NCBI GenBank assembly: GCA_002104945.1
Contig: MCFH01000005.1
Location: forward strand, 248,001-312,000
Reading direction: 5' to 3'
Length of the DNA: 64,000 nt
Source: Piromyces finnis
Lineage: Eukaryota; Neocallimastigomycota; Neocallimastigomycetes; Neocallimastigales; Neocallimastigaceae
Shown: positions 20,988 through 33,350 of the stretch, piece after piece
Numbering within the stretch: position 1 is the first letter of the stretch
Layout: every line of letters starts with the position of its first letter
Translations under genes and position numbers: made by a program
The notes under the pieces: model-generated
Database searches by the model: none
What the model was told of the DNA's origin: nothing
What the model saw: only the letters and a program-made list of their open reading frames with translations

Positions 20988-21145
20988 ATAAAATATGAAT
21001 ATTTAGTGTTAATCATTAAAATATTTTTATTACAAATTAATATTTACATATATTATTAGTATTATATAAATATATAGCAAATGTAGTTATGTAATAGTAA
21101 TAATATTCTAAATATTTATCCAAAAATATAAAGGATAAAAAAATT

Positions 21146-21224
21146 GTCACAGCTATAGATTCAGTTACTTCTAATAAATAAATCATCGATTAGAGAAAAT
21201 TTTTACTAATCTAAATTCTGTGAC
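21146..21224. ncRNA. Candidate structured-RNA motif, copy 3
   Basis: Closing stem GTCACAG (21146-21152) with CTGTGAC (21218-21224). AGTTACTTCTA at 21163-21173 and CTAATCTA at 21206-21213 have the same spacing to the arms as copy 1. Variable centre of 32 bases. Confidence 0.5.
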
Positions 21225-23530
21225 TCAAAAAATAAGTAGTAGTATATTGTATTTATAAATGACAATGTAGTAATATTTATTATTCAAAAAAAAAAATAAA
21301 ATTTAAATTAAAAAATATATATATAATAGTTATGAATGTTTAAAATGTAATGTTTATTTGAAACATTAAATTTCATAAAATATTAAAAATTTAGTTAGTT
21401 TTGTAATTAAGGAGTTAATTATATAATTATTTATTTTGAAAAATAACAGAAAAAGAGTTATTTTATATTTCATTTTTTATAATAATTTAGATATTTGAAG
21501 AATTAGCAGAAATTGGTATATATTTCTTTAAAAATGAATGATAGTTATTTAGTTTTTATTCAAATTTTAAGTATTATAGTAAGATATTACTATTAAACCA
21601 ATGAATAAAGGTATAAAAAAAATTAATAAAAATACTTTTTTTTTAATTAAAAAATAAGTATTTCTAATTGGACAACAAAACTATACAATTAAGCTATAAA
21701 CTCTAAATATTTTTTAAAAATTTTATGATATATTAGTCATATTTATCTATAAAATAAACAAGCAACTCTATGATATCAATATATAATTAACAGCCTTATA
21801 TTTATCCTGCTCAATTATTTATATTATCAATATATACTATTGTAATTAACATTACTCTCAATATCATTCAAGGTATAATAAAAAAGTTAAGCTTTTGTTA
21901 TCAAAAGAAATATTTAACAAAATAAAAAAGGGCAAATATTTGTTATTTTGGCAAATTTATTTATAATTATTCAATTATATTAAAATGAAATAATTTAATT
22001 TTATAATTTTATACATATAAGAGTTATAATGTAATATTTTAGTGAAAGGTTTAAAAATAAATATTTTAATTTAACCAATGATTATTAGAATAATATTTTT
22101 GATAATTATTTATCCATATAAAAAGATGGTATTGTGAATTAAATAATCAAGATTGAATTATACTATTATTAAATGATATTTGTTATAATATTTAATATTC
22201 AATTATATTATTATTTAGAGTTATATTTCTATTTTATATTAATATAATTACATTTAATTTGGTAATCCAAATAACGTAGAGTAAAATATCTTTTATATTT
22301 CATATTATAGTCATACAAATAATCATAATTAAAATTTAAATGGTTGATCAAAAAAAAAAAATATTAATCCTAATAGTTAAATTAACCGCACTTATAGGTT
22401 TTAATAAATAATATTTTTACATATTTATAATAATTATTAAAATATCATTATATAATATTATATAATATATTAAAAAAATTTTTGAAACTTTTTAAATACA
22501 TTTTTATTTGTAATTATACAAATAAAAAAGAAAATAAAAATTTTAATTTATATATTAATTATTAATCTCATCATTACACAAAAATAAAGGTTTTATTATT
22601 ATTTAAAATATTAACGGTAAACAGATTATATTATAAAGTATAATAGCCATTCTCTAAAAATTGATGTTACCCAAATAATAAATAAAACTAATTTGAAATT
22701 GCCGTTTATTATCTATATTAAAAAGTTTCTATATTAAAAATTGAATTAATTTATATTAATTTCTTAGAAAAAAATGTGTTTTAGCATGAAAAATTAAAAC
22801 AAAAGTTTAAAATATAATAATTTTTATTAATTAAGAATAGTTTCACATTAATTTCTATAATAATTAAGTTAATGTTTTACCAATTAAAAATATAATTATT
22901 TTATGTAGTACATATAAAATTAGTATTAATATTTTTAAGAATTACATTTATACAATAAAAAAAGAATAATTTTTAATTTTCAATAAAATTCGTAAATTAA
23001 TTGGGATAAAAATAAAAAAATTGGAAAGATTATATAATGATTTTAGTTTATTATAAAAAAAAAATATTATTATTATTATTATTATAATATCATTAATGTT
23101 AAGAATAAATCTAATATTCTTTTAATTATTTGTTTGAGTATATATTAATATATTATTCAATATATTATTAAATTTAAATTATATATTATAATGTATATTT
23201 GAAACATTTTTTTCAATTAAAAAAAACTAATATTATTGATTATTAAAATTAATTCTTAATATTTTGCTTGGAGAAAAAAAAATGAAGATTTACATATTTT
23301 TATTAATACCATATTATTTTTAATATATTTTAATATAAAAACTTTCTGTTTTAATATATTATTATTTAAAAAAAAAAAAGTATAAAAGAAATATAATTAG
23401 TCCAAATTTATTTTTGTATTATTATTTTTTATTTATTATTATAATAAATTATTAAAGGTGAAAAAATAATTACTTTGTATAGTCAATATCAATATTTTTT
23501 TACTATTATTAAATATAACTATAAATAAAA

Positions 23531-25084
23531 ATGAAATTCATAACTGCTTTAACAGCTATAACTGCACTTGTAGCTAATGTTTCTGCTCAAAAAGAAGATT
23601 GTTTTTCTTTAAAACTTGGTTATAGATGTTGTGAAAGATCAAAGGTTGTTTATTCTGATGCTGATGGTTTATGGGGTGTTGAAAATGGTCAATGGTGTGG
23701 TATAGGTAAGGATCTTAAGAAACGTCAATGGTGGGGCAATTGGAATCCATGGGGACAAAACAACAACAACAACAACCAGCAATGGGCTGCTAATCCATGG
23801 GATCAAAACAATAATAATAACAACAACCAATGGAACCAATGGGGTCAAAATAATAATCAAGGAGGAAATCCATGGGACCAAAATAACAACAACAACAACC
23901 AATGGAACCAATGGGGTCAAAATAATAATCAAGGAGGAAATCCATGGGAACAAAACAATAACAACAATAACAATCAATGGGGTCAAAACTTTAACCAAGG
24001 TAACCCATGGGAACAAAATAACAATAACAACAATAACAACCAAGGAGGAAATCCATGGGAACAAAATAATAATAACAACAACAACAACCAAGGAGGAAAT
24101 CCATGGGAACAAAATAATAACAACAATAACAACCAAGGAGGAAATCCATGGGAACAAAATAATAACAACAATAACAACCAAGGAGGAAATTCATGGGAAC
24201 AAAACAACAATCAACAAAATAATATTCAACCAGATAATAACAATACTACTAATAATGCTCCAGCCCAAGGAGGTTCATCTTCATACCCATATCCATTAAA
24301 GAATTCACCAGTTCCATCTAAAGGTTGTGGAAAGAATCCAAGTCTTAATGGACAATTTGACTTTAAATGGTCTGGAGGTAGTCGTAAGGTTCTCATTGAT
24401 ATTCCAGAAAATTATGATAGCAGTAAGCCATACCGTTTAGTATTTGGTATGCAATGTATGGGTGGTTCAGCTGCTAATGTTCGTTCTGAAGGTTACTATG
24501 GATTAAAACCATTAGATACTGGTAAAACTACTATTTTCGTTGCTCCAGAAGGTAATGGACAACAATTACCATGGGGTGAAGCTGATTACAAATTATTTGA
24601 TGAACTTCTTGAAAAATTAAAGGGAGATCTTTGTATTGATGAATCTCGTGTCTTCTCTACTGGTTTCAGTTACGGTTCAATGTTCTCAAATGGTCTTTCA
24701 TGGAACCACCAAAAGGTTCTTCGTGGTGTTGCTGTTTATGAAACTGCTGAACGTAATATTTACCTTCCACAACATACTGGTGATGGTATTGGTTGGATGG
24801 GTGTTCTTGGTTTCGATGATGGTCTTTGTACTCCAGAAATGGGTCGTCATGCTCGTGATATTATTCTTGAACACAACTCTCAAGGTGGTAAGGCTGTTCA
24901 AGAAAAAGCTGAAGAAGCTCAACCAAATGGTCCACATAAATGTTATGATTATAAGACTGTTGATGAAAAGTTCCCAGTTCGTTGGTGTACTCAATCTGGT
25001 GGCCACATTTGGGATCACAAGGATCAAGGTTCTGGTCAATCATGGGTTCCACAAGCTACCTGGGAATTCATTAATAAGTTCTAG
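23531..25084 (+). CDS. Secreted dockerin-bearing carbohydrate esterase (CE1/feruloyl esterase-like)
   Basis: 517 residues, intronless. Residues 1-19 are a signal peptide (cut after VSA). About 24-58 is one fungal dockerin (CBM10-like): C24, C33, C34, C56 and the signature [14 protein letters not shown], which docks enzymes onto the anaerobic-fungal cellulosome. About 66-255 is an Asn/Gln-rich linker of repeats with NPW and QGG. The C-terminal alpha/beta-hydrolase has nucleophile S380 in G378-F-S-Y-G382, a likely acid D429 or D430 (GFDDG), and catalytic H492 in GGH. This fits esterases that free ferulate or acetate from arabinoxylan. Feruloyl versus acetyl-xylan activity is not settled by eye. 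Absence of introns fits the proposed bacterial origin of many anaerobic-fungal carbohydrate enzymes. Confidence 0.93.
   Translation: MKFITALTAITALVANVSAQKEDCFSLKLGYRCCERSKVVYSDADGLWGVENGQWCGIGKDLKKRQWWGNWNPWGQNNNNNNQQWAANPWDQNNNNNNNQWNQWGQNNNQGGNPWDQNNNNNNQWNQWGQNNNQGGNPWEQNNNNNNNQWGQNFNQGNPWEQNNNNNNNNQGGNPWEQNNNNNNNNQGGNPWEQNNNNNNNQGGNPWEQNNNNNNNQGGNSWEQNNNQQNNIQPDNNNTTNNAPAQGGSSSYPYPLKNSPVPSKGCGKNPSLNGQFDFKWSGGSRKVLIDIPENYDSSKPYRLVFGMQCMGGSAANVRSEGYYGLKPLDTGKTTIFVAPEGNGQQLPWGEADYKLFDELLEKLKGDLCIDESRVFSTGFSYGSMFSNGLSWNHQKVLRGVAVYETAERNIYLPQHTGDGIGWMGVLGFDDGLCTPEMGRHARDIILEHNSQGGKAVQEKAEEAQPNGPHKCYDYKTVDEKFPVRWCTQSGGHIWDHKDQGSGQSWVPQATWEFINKF
23750..24215 (+). repeat. Coding tandem repeats of the Asn-rich linker
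   Basis: Repeated units around CAAGGAGGAAATCCATGGG plus AAC/AAT runs of varying length inside the esterase gene. The complementary strand is open in several frames because of this repeat; those frames are not genes. Confidence 0.9.
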
Positions 25085-25578
25085 ATTAATAAAATAAAAT
25101 TAAATATTACTTATTAAATAATTATTATTATTACTATTTGATTACTATTTTATTTTAAACTATTATATACTATAAAAAATTTTTAATCGTTATAATATTT
25201 TTATTCGAAATAATTATTATGTAAATATAAAATTATATATAATAAAATAAAAATTTAAAAAAATATAATTTATATAAAAAAGTAGCAATTTATTTTGTTT
25301 TATTTTTGAAATTAATCTTTAATTTTCTTTTTCTTTCATTTAATAAACTACCTGACACATTAAAAATTAAATTAAAAGTATATTTAATTCATTTTAAAAA
25401 GATGATTTTCAATAAGTAAAAATTTATATTTACCAAATAACTTAATATTTTACAATATATACACTTACAATAAATTATTAAAATTGATATTCTATATAAT
25501 TAAATGAATATTCTAATAAACATTAATTATTAATCTTATAAATTATATTTTAATTTGTTTATAAAAAAAATTTCTATA
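25085..25578. other. AT-rich intergenic region between esterase gene and LINE fragment
   Basis: Includes the esterase 3' UTR. Nothing else recognised. Confidence 0.65.
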
Positions 25579-26685
25579 TTATACTCTATCTCAAAAGATT
25601 TGAATATTCCTCCATTGTCAGCCAAATGTGCGTTAGCTCAGGTTAGATGTTTTAACAAATGGAAAAACTCAAATTGTATTATCTCATACCTTGTCAATTA
25701 CATTCCTAAATTTAGAAAATACACGTGGTGCAAATCAAGTAGGACACTTGATAAAAAACTAAAGAAGCATGGAGATGTTAAAGCAATCAAAAACTTTTAT
25801 TGGAAAGATCTCAAAGGGAATTCAATCAAAGCGCAATATTATGATGATAATAAATTTATTGAAACTAAAGATTTTATCAAATTATGTTATGAATACCCAG
25901 AGTTTGCCTATGGCTTCTACTGGCTATTGAAAGCAAGAAGCGGATATAAGTTGGATGCTAGAGTTGCCAAAGCTGCTAAATTTGTTGATCCAGTTTGTCC
26001 TAACTACTGTCCATATTGCAAGTGTGGTGTTCAAAGTATTAAACATTGGTTATTTGGTTATTAGATTGTCCAACATTTAGAGATATCCGTATTAAACATT
26101 ATGATTCCATAGTCCAGCTACTAAATTTTTTCAGTCAACGTAATTCCAACAGTCCTATCAATAATATTGAAAATGTTAATATCAATAGAGATAGTAATAA
26201 TGTTAATAGTAATAGTAACAATAGTAATGGTAACAATAGTAATAATAATAATAGTAGTAATAGAAATAATAATATTAGTAATGATAGCAATAGTGAAGAT
26301 AATAATTCTAATTTAGATAGTAATTTAGTTAATGATAGTAATAGTTCTAATAATCCAGTGAATATTAATGTGTATGATTATTCTAGTGTGTGTAGTAAAA
26401 TATTTAAATTCCTTCTTGGGGGAAGAAGTTTTAACAATATCAATTACAATTCAAGGGAATGAAAAGAACTTTGCAAGTGTCAGATTCAATCTGGCACTAA
26501 TGAAGGAACACCATTCTTGACGGTAACAGCGGAACTTCTAACCAAAATCATGCCTTTTAATATTGGCCAGCAATGGTCAATGTTCAAAAGGTTTGAAGCA
26601 ACATCCAAGAGCGTCAATGCTGAAGAAACAGTAAGACAGGCCAGGAAGGCCAGCGCAACCAATGGAGATCATAATTTTGTTCCAT
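25579..26685 (+). pseudogene. C-terminal LINE-A polyprotein remnant
   Basis: Encodes the region after the reverse transcriptase, including the knuckle, where one Cys of the parent CPCC is changed to give CPYC (the C-x2-C spacing is kept). An 8-bp tandem duplication of TTGGTTAT near 26046-26060 shifts the frame, and TGG has become TGA at about 26460-26462. A single-residue-level match to LINE-A elsewhere suggests a recent insertion. Confidence 0.9.
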
Positions 26686-26952
26686 GACAAAATTTTGATC
26701 TTTGGCTCGGTGTCCCATTGGAAGTCAAATACAATTATTATACTTTAGTATAATAGTGGCTTTCTTACTTTAATTAAAATTACTAGAATATATTATACCC
26801 AATTTTTATTCATCTGTATTTATTTAAACATATTTTTTTATTTTTATTTTTAATTTTATTTTTTTATTACATGTATTACAATATTAATTAAATTAATAAT
26901 AAAGTTTAAAAATATTTGATGCCGTTAAAAAAAAAAAAGAAAAAAAAAAAAA
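25579..26952 (+). mobile_element. 5'-truncated copy of LINE-A
   Basis: Sequence matches LINE-A from about 11226 to its poly(A), including the 3' end TTGATGCCGTT and an A-rich tail interrupted by one G. The 5' end is abrupt, as in incomplete target-primed reverse transcription. I found no convincing target-site duplication, partly because the right flank is another LINE remnant. Confidence 0.93.
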
Positions 26953-27790
26953 TACAATAAACTGAAGATTCTTTTGAAAGTGTACTATTGAAAATATATG
27001 CGCTTTTGAAGAAAATAAAGATTAGTAAAGAACTGAAGACTCTTATCAGGAATTCCTAAGTGTTGAATTTGGTGAGAATGTTGAAAATTAGAATCAAATC
27101 ATAAACTTTCTTAAGGTCAAGAAAAGCTAAATAAATATGCTTTTCTTTAAAGTTCTTTTCCGGAAGATATCTCTAATTAATATATATAAATTAATACTTT
27201 CCTTTCTAATGCGAAATCCTAATTATTCATGTCTAATGAAACCATGGGTAAAAACACGCTCTGAAATTCTATTTCTAATAGTTTTTGATAGTATCTTTAC
27301 TTCAACACTGGTTAATGAAATACCTTGATAATCATTACAATCCGAAAGATCACCTTTCTCTGGAATTAAGATAATAGATACCGAATTTCAACCCTATTCC
27401 AATTTTTATTGGGAGGGTATAAAAGACATTTTGTACCATAAACAGTTTTATATTCAGAGCTTATTTTAAAGAATTGAGATCGAAAAAGTACTTAAAGAAT
27501 TCAGTAAGAATACCATCCGACAAGGAGTTTATTATGGAAGGACTATGTAATTGTAATGTTTAATATAGATATCTCTAAAAGTTAGACCAATGTTTAATAC
27601 TTTGATCTCCACTCTTGCAACATAGATAGTAGTTAGAACAAACTGGATCAACGAATTTAGCAGCTTTTGCAACTCTGGCATTCAACTTGTATCTGTTTTT
27701 TGCTTTCAATAGCCAGTAGAAACCATAGGCAAATGCTGGGTACTCATAATATAACTTAATAAAATTTATTGAAACTAAAAATTTTATTAA
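26953..27790 (-). mobile_element. Decayed, rearranged antisense LINE remnant
   Basis: On the minus strand, 27560-26960 reads as a stop-ridden reverse transcriptase: SDGI..EFFK, then EKGDLSDCNDYQGIS, a degenerate FLTLRK, and LGIPDKSLQFFTNLY. About 27762-27585 minus is the knuckle region (AKAAKFVDPVC), placed before the reverse transcriptase instead of after it. Near 27762 the antisense run folds back into a short plus-strand piece matching 11501-11529. Multiple stops show it is dead. Confidence 0.8.
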
Positions 27791-28591
27791 CTGCTTTAAC
27801 TAATCTTCCAGAAAACTCCAAATAGGAAGCATATTCTTAAGAAGGATTTTAACATTTAATCATACACTACATAAAAAAATTAATATTTATCCTAGTTTTT
27901 TGAGGATTTAGCCAGAAATTTTAAACAGAATAAAATTTAATTCTACCAGACTTTTAATTAGTTTTAACCAGAGATTTTTAAAAAACTAGCCATAAAATAA
28001 GTGATATTAAAAATCACATTACAAAGGTGTTTTTCCTGACAGGTTTTTTAGACACCATTTGGCATTGACATTAATAATTAGGACAGTGAATTAAGTTATT
28101 ATTAAAATTTTAATAATATATAGATTCATATTTGTAACAAAAAAAAAAAAAAATAATTTAAAATTTAAATTTTTTTTTTTAATTTATAAATTATTAAGTT
28201 TATTAAATTGGGGATTAGGGTTATGAGAAAATACATAATCATTAATATTAAATACAAAAAAAAAAAAAAAAAAAATATTACATTTTTTAATTCAGTATTT
28301 TCAGTATTATTCTATTTTTATTAAAATATCTTGATTATAATAATAAAATAAAATATTAAAAAAAATTGTTTGTTGTTGTTCTTGCTGATATTTTTATTGT
28401 TTAACATTATCATTGATTTTATTGATCTTTTTGTTCATGTTATCAAAAGACCCTCCAAAAACCATATATCTTTACTAGAATTACATTTATTATTATTATA
28501 CATTTGGGTTGTAATTAAAAAAAAAAAAAAGTTGTTATTGACCTTGTTATTACTCTTGTTCTAGTTTATGGAATATATTGTTATTCTTTTT
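27791..28591. other. Intergenic region with no recognised gene
   Basis: AT-rich, with A and T runs. A single TTAGGGTT at about 28215 is isolated. Possibly further decayed element sequence, but I could not match it. Confidence 0.55.
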
Positions 28592-29326
28592 GTTCTTGTT
28601 AAATATTACATTTATTCTTATCGTTGTTGTTGTTGTTGTTGTTGTTCTTGTTAAATATTACATTTATTCTTATCGTTGTTGTTGTTGTTGTTGTTGTTCT
28701 TGTTAAATATTACATTTATTCTTATCGTTGTTGTTGTTGTTGTTGTTGTTCTTGTTAAATATTACATTTATTCTTATCGTTGTTGTTGTTGTTGTTGTTG
28801 TTGTTCTTGTTAAATATTACATTTATTCTTATCGTTGTTGTTGTTGTTGTTGTTGTTGTTGTTCTTGTTGTTCTTGTTAAATATTACATTTATTCTTATC
28901 GTTGTTGTTGTTGTTGTTGTTGTTCTTGTTAAATATTACATTTATTCTTATCGTTGTTGTTGTTGTTGTTGTTCTTGTTAAATATTACATTTATTCTTAT
29001 CGTTGTTGTTGTTGTTGTTGTTGTTCTTGTTAAATATTACATTTATTCTTATCGTTGTTGTTGTTGTTGTTGTTGTTCTTGTTAAATATTACATTTATTC
29101 TTATCGTTGTTGTTGTTGTTGTTGTTGTTCTTGTTAAATATTATATTTATTCTTATCGTTGTTGTTGTTGTTGTTGTTGTTCTTGTTAAATATTACATTT
29201 ATTCTTATCGTTGTTGTTGTTGTTGTTGTTGTTGTTGTTCTTGTTAAATATTACATTTATTCTTATCGTTGTTGTTGTTGTTGTTGTTGTTGTTGTTCTT
29301 GTTAAATATTACATTTATTCTTATCG

Positions 29327-29361
<35 letters not shown>
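28592..29361. repeat. GTT-rich minisatellite, about 14 units
   Basis: Unit is TTCTTGTTAAATATTACATT plus TATTCTTATC followed by a (GTT)n run. The fixed part is almost invariant (one C-to-T in the unit near 29140; one unit has a doubled GTTCTT near 28860). The GTT count varies, giving units of roughly 50-65 bp. Not a CRISPR array: the variable part is a triplet run. Short open frames in it (29211-29441) are artefacts. Confidence 0.95.
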
Positions 29362-29719
29362 ACTTTTTATTTCAAATATATTTATTTTGTATTTTTTTAA
29401 ATTTATATTTTCTATTTAATTTTTTTTTTAATTTCAACTAGTTTTATTAATCTTTTTATTCAATTCTTATAATTTTACTATTTTTTTTTATATTGTATTT
29501 GCTAAAGAGAATGTTAAATTTCCTCATTTCTTCATTATAGCATTATTACATATTATCACATTTTCTTATATTTATAAAATTCACTTTAATATTATTACTT
29601 TTTTATCATTAATTTTTTTTCTTTATTAACAGTTTTTACCATTAAAGTCATTATTCATGATTATTCCACATATATTTTTAATAATTAATATTATTTTCTT
29701 CATTATTAAATTTTATCTT

Positions 29720-29802
29720 AGAATTAATGCTGAGCAAAAATAATAGAATATATATTTGAAAAGCTAGAATATATTCTATTATTTTTGTTTAGTATTGATT
29801 TT
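29720..29802. other. Long hairpin: 34-bp stem, 15-base loop
   Basis: 29720-29753 pairs with 29769-29802 over 34 positions with no mismatch if G-T pairs are allowed (29 Watson-Crick, 5 wobble). It could be an RNA hairpin or a decayed inverted-repeat element. Confidence 0.7.
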
Positions 29803-32800
29803 CTAATTATTTTCTGTAATTAATAAAAGGTTTAAAATATTATACATTTTTCATAACTATTTGTATTACTATCATTATTTGAATGGTACTGATAAATATT
29901 TATCAATAATACTATTAATCATTTTCAGAAATTAACTTTTTAATTTTATTATTTAATTCTTTCATAATATGTATTTTAAGAAAAATATTAATAACATTTC
30001 ATTCCTTTCTTTATTCATTCTTTAATCTTTCTTATTCTAATGTATTTCTTAAATTAGTTTATATAAGAGAAACATAATAAAAAAAAAATATTTCTTTCTT
30101 TTTTTTCAAATTTTCTTTTCAATGATTTTGTTAAATAATTATATATCCATAATTAGATCTAATATAACATTTTATTTTAATTAACATATTTTTATTGAAT
30201 TTATTAAACCTTTAATTAGCTAAAATAAATTTTAATTTAATAATAGACTACTCTAATAACTTTGTATAGTAAAACACTAAAAAAATTTGCAATATCTAAA
30301 TAGTCTATATATATATACAATTTTAATTATGTACTATTCCAATAATAATACTACTTTCAAAATTTTTCCATATACTTTCTAAATACAAGTCTTTCAATAA
30401 GTTTTCTTCTGATACAATGATATTTTCCTCTAGAGTCTTTCTTTAATAAATATAAAAATTTAAGAAAGGTATACATATCTGTAATTTCCAATTCAAAGAA
30501 ATTATCAGTAAAATTTATCAATTTTTTCTAAATAAATTCATATATAGAAATTTCCTCTATAATTTACTTTCTAGAGATACACAAATAATAATTCTTCATT
30601 TTCTGAACATTATAAAAAGATATATAATTCTTAAAATCATATAGATCTTATTATGTAAAAACTAAGCCTTTCAATTTTTTTCCTAATTATTTTTTTATAT
30701 AATAATATTTCATATAATAATTTCCATTTCTATAAACCTTCTCCTCTGTATATTTTTCTTCAATAACATTTTTTTAAAAACATATATTCTTCTTTTAATT
30801 CTTTATTATTTCATAATATATACACTTTTAACTATAATACATTCTTAGAATTTCACATCACCTAATTTTAACTATATATAAAAATAATAAATTACAATAA
30901 TATAATAATATATACTTACCTATATCATTTTAGATTAAATTAACTAAAGAAAAAATATTTATCTTTAATAAGATTCCTTTATAATCCTTCTTTCAATAAA
31001 TTAATCAATTTTCTTTTTTTTTTTTTTTTTTACTTCATAAATTCTTTAATATTTAATATTATCATTATATCATCTTTTATAATACTTTATATATTTAACT
31101 TTCCTTCAATTACCTTCCTAAATCAAATATATTTATACGTTTTATAATAATTAAAAACACAATATTTTTCTTGAGTTGTCTTTAATATTATCAAACATTC
31201 AAATTCTATTAGAATTGTTGTTTCTCTTTGTTTTTTGCTTTACTTTATTAATCAATCTCTTCATAGATTCTATCATTTTTCTCAATTAATACTCTAAAAT
31301 CTTATTTTTTAGTATTATTAAAACTTTATATTTTCAAAAGTTTTCTTCGTCAAAAAAAAAAAAAAAAAAAAACTTAAGGAATAAAAAATAAAGTACAATT
31401 TTCTAGATGTTTAATGTTTTCTTAAAGCATTTTGTACTCAAAATTATTACTAAGAATTTTCTTTATTTTTATAAATTAATTTAATAATATGTAATCAAGG
31501 CATCACTTGAATACCTTTTATTAATAGTATTGAGTTATAATATTTCAGTTAAATAATAATATTTTAGTTAAAATGCATGCTATATTTCGAACTCCTAATG
31601 ATCTTATTTTGAATCACAATTCATTATTTTAATGTAATAACATTGTCATTATTTTCACTGACTCAATTTATATTTTTTTAATAATAATTTAAAAAAATAT
31701 TTAATGGATTTTAGAACCACATTTTTTTATTTACTTATTATTTTAATTTATAAAATGTATTAAAAATTTAATTTTAACACATTAAATAATTAACTTAACC
31801 ATAATATTTCTTTTTTTAGAAAAAAATTAAGTTTTATTCAAATGATTTTAATTTTATTCGAAAATTTGATTTTCCAATAATTTAATTATAAAAATAAAGT
31901 TTATAATTAAATTCTTTGATTAATTTTATTAATTTTTAAATTTTTAAATTTTTTAAATCGCCAATTCTTTTAACATTCTTTGTGATTTAATTTTATTTCC
32001 TCAAATAATGTTTATTCACCTATTTACTAAGAAATCAAATTCAATTGTAAAACTTTTGCACCATTATATACTTCTAGAATTTCAAAGAGCTTTTAAGTAC
32101 AAATTATTTTTTCTTCTTCAAAATTAACTCTCATTTTTTAATTGAATATTTAAATAATACAATTCCTTTGAATTAATTCAATGTTTACTATTCTATTTTA
32201 TTTTATTTCATTTTATTTTATTATTTGAACCTAATCTATCCCACCACCAACCCCATTCAATAAATATTCTATTCATATTTATTATCTAAAAATGAATTTC
32301 TTTCTTTAACTATTTTCTACAATGAAAAATATATTAAATATATTTAATATTTAGTTTGGTTTACTTGTCCAATACATGAAGAGTGGTTTTAATTCTTTAG
32401 ATATTTTAGCGAAACAGAAAGGATTTTTTACATGCAAAAAATATATACATAAAAATATCATCAGATTCTTATTTTCAATTTTTTAAATTATACTCACCTA
32501 TATTAATATATATAAATAAATAAAATTTAAAAAAAAGGAGACTAGATATAAATTATAATTTTATAGTCTAATAAAAATAATAAATATTAGTATTATTATT
32601 TTTTTCTAATGTTTATTATTTATATTATTACTTACCTTTTATACACTCGAAATTCCACTTTTAAATTTTTAGAAATTTATGATTAAACAGACAAAACATC
32701 CTACATATACAATATAATAATATATATTACATATATTTTATAATATTCTTATTTTAACTTTCTCTTCCTTCATATTCGCATGTACTTTATTTTCGTTAAA

Positions 32801-32865
32801 GGACAATTACAGACTAGTTTTGGTTATCCAAACGGTTCCTATTTCTTTATTTTCCCAGAAATATT

Positions 32866-33350
32866 CGGCTTTCTATTTTTATATTAAAAATCTACAACAT
32901 ATATTTCTCGGATTTTTTAATTTCAGTATTATATTTTATACTTAATCTTTATCGTTGTTTAAAGACTGTCGAGGAAGCAATATTTAATTAACAGATAATA
33001 TTGGACTAAAATCGCTCCATTAAATAAGCTTTCTTGAATTTTCTTGATTCTCGGCTTTCTATTTTTATGATTATAAATCTACAACACATATTTCACTGAT
33101 TTTTTAACTATATCAGTATTATATTTTATACTTAAACTTCTTTATCGTTGTTTAAAGACTGTCACGGAAGCAATATTTAATTTAACAGATAATATTGGAC
33201 TTAAATCGCTCCATTAGATAATTTTTCTTGAATTTCCTTGATACTCGGCTTTCTATTTTTATGATTATAAATCTATAACACATATTTCATGGATTTCAAA
33301 TTATAGCTATTTCAGTATTAAATTTTTATACTTAAATGTTCTCAGTGTTT
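32866..33350. repeat. Three-copy tandem repeat, 186-194-bp units
   Basis: Units start with CGGCTTTCTATTTTTAT at 32866, 33052 and 33246. The first two share most of their length, including TATCGTTGTTTAAAGACTGTC-like and ATCGCTCCATTA blocks; the third fades after about 100 bp. No open frame. Confidence 0.85.

Larger units (their letters stand above)
18733..23530. other. AT-rich intergenic region
   Basis: About 4.8 kb without a credible gene or tRNA. It holds two tandem duplications (19635-19738 and 19853-19976), a poly(T) near 19067-19092, an 18-bp hairpin (20691-20740) and three copies of a foldable motif (20758-21228). The last 100-150 bases are the probable promoter and leader of the esterase gene. 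Confidence 0.65.

Noticed and set aside
27137-27328. Plus-strand 63-residue frame
   Set aside because: It is the complement of the decayed antisense reverse transcriptase.
28205-28225. TTAGGGTT, telomere-like
   Set aside because: A single occurrence without tandem repetition; not a telomere or interstitial array.
28592-29361. Possible CRISPR-like array
   Set aside because: Spacers are not unique sequences but (GTT)n runs, and the genome is fungal; it is a minisatellite.
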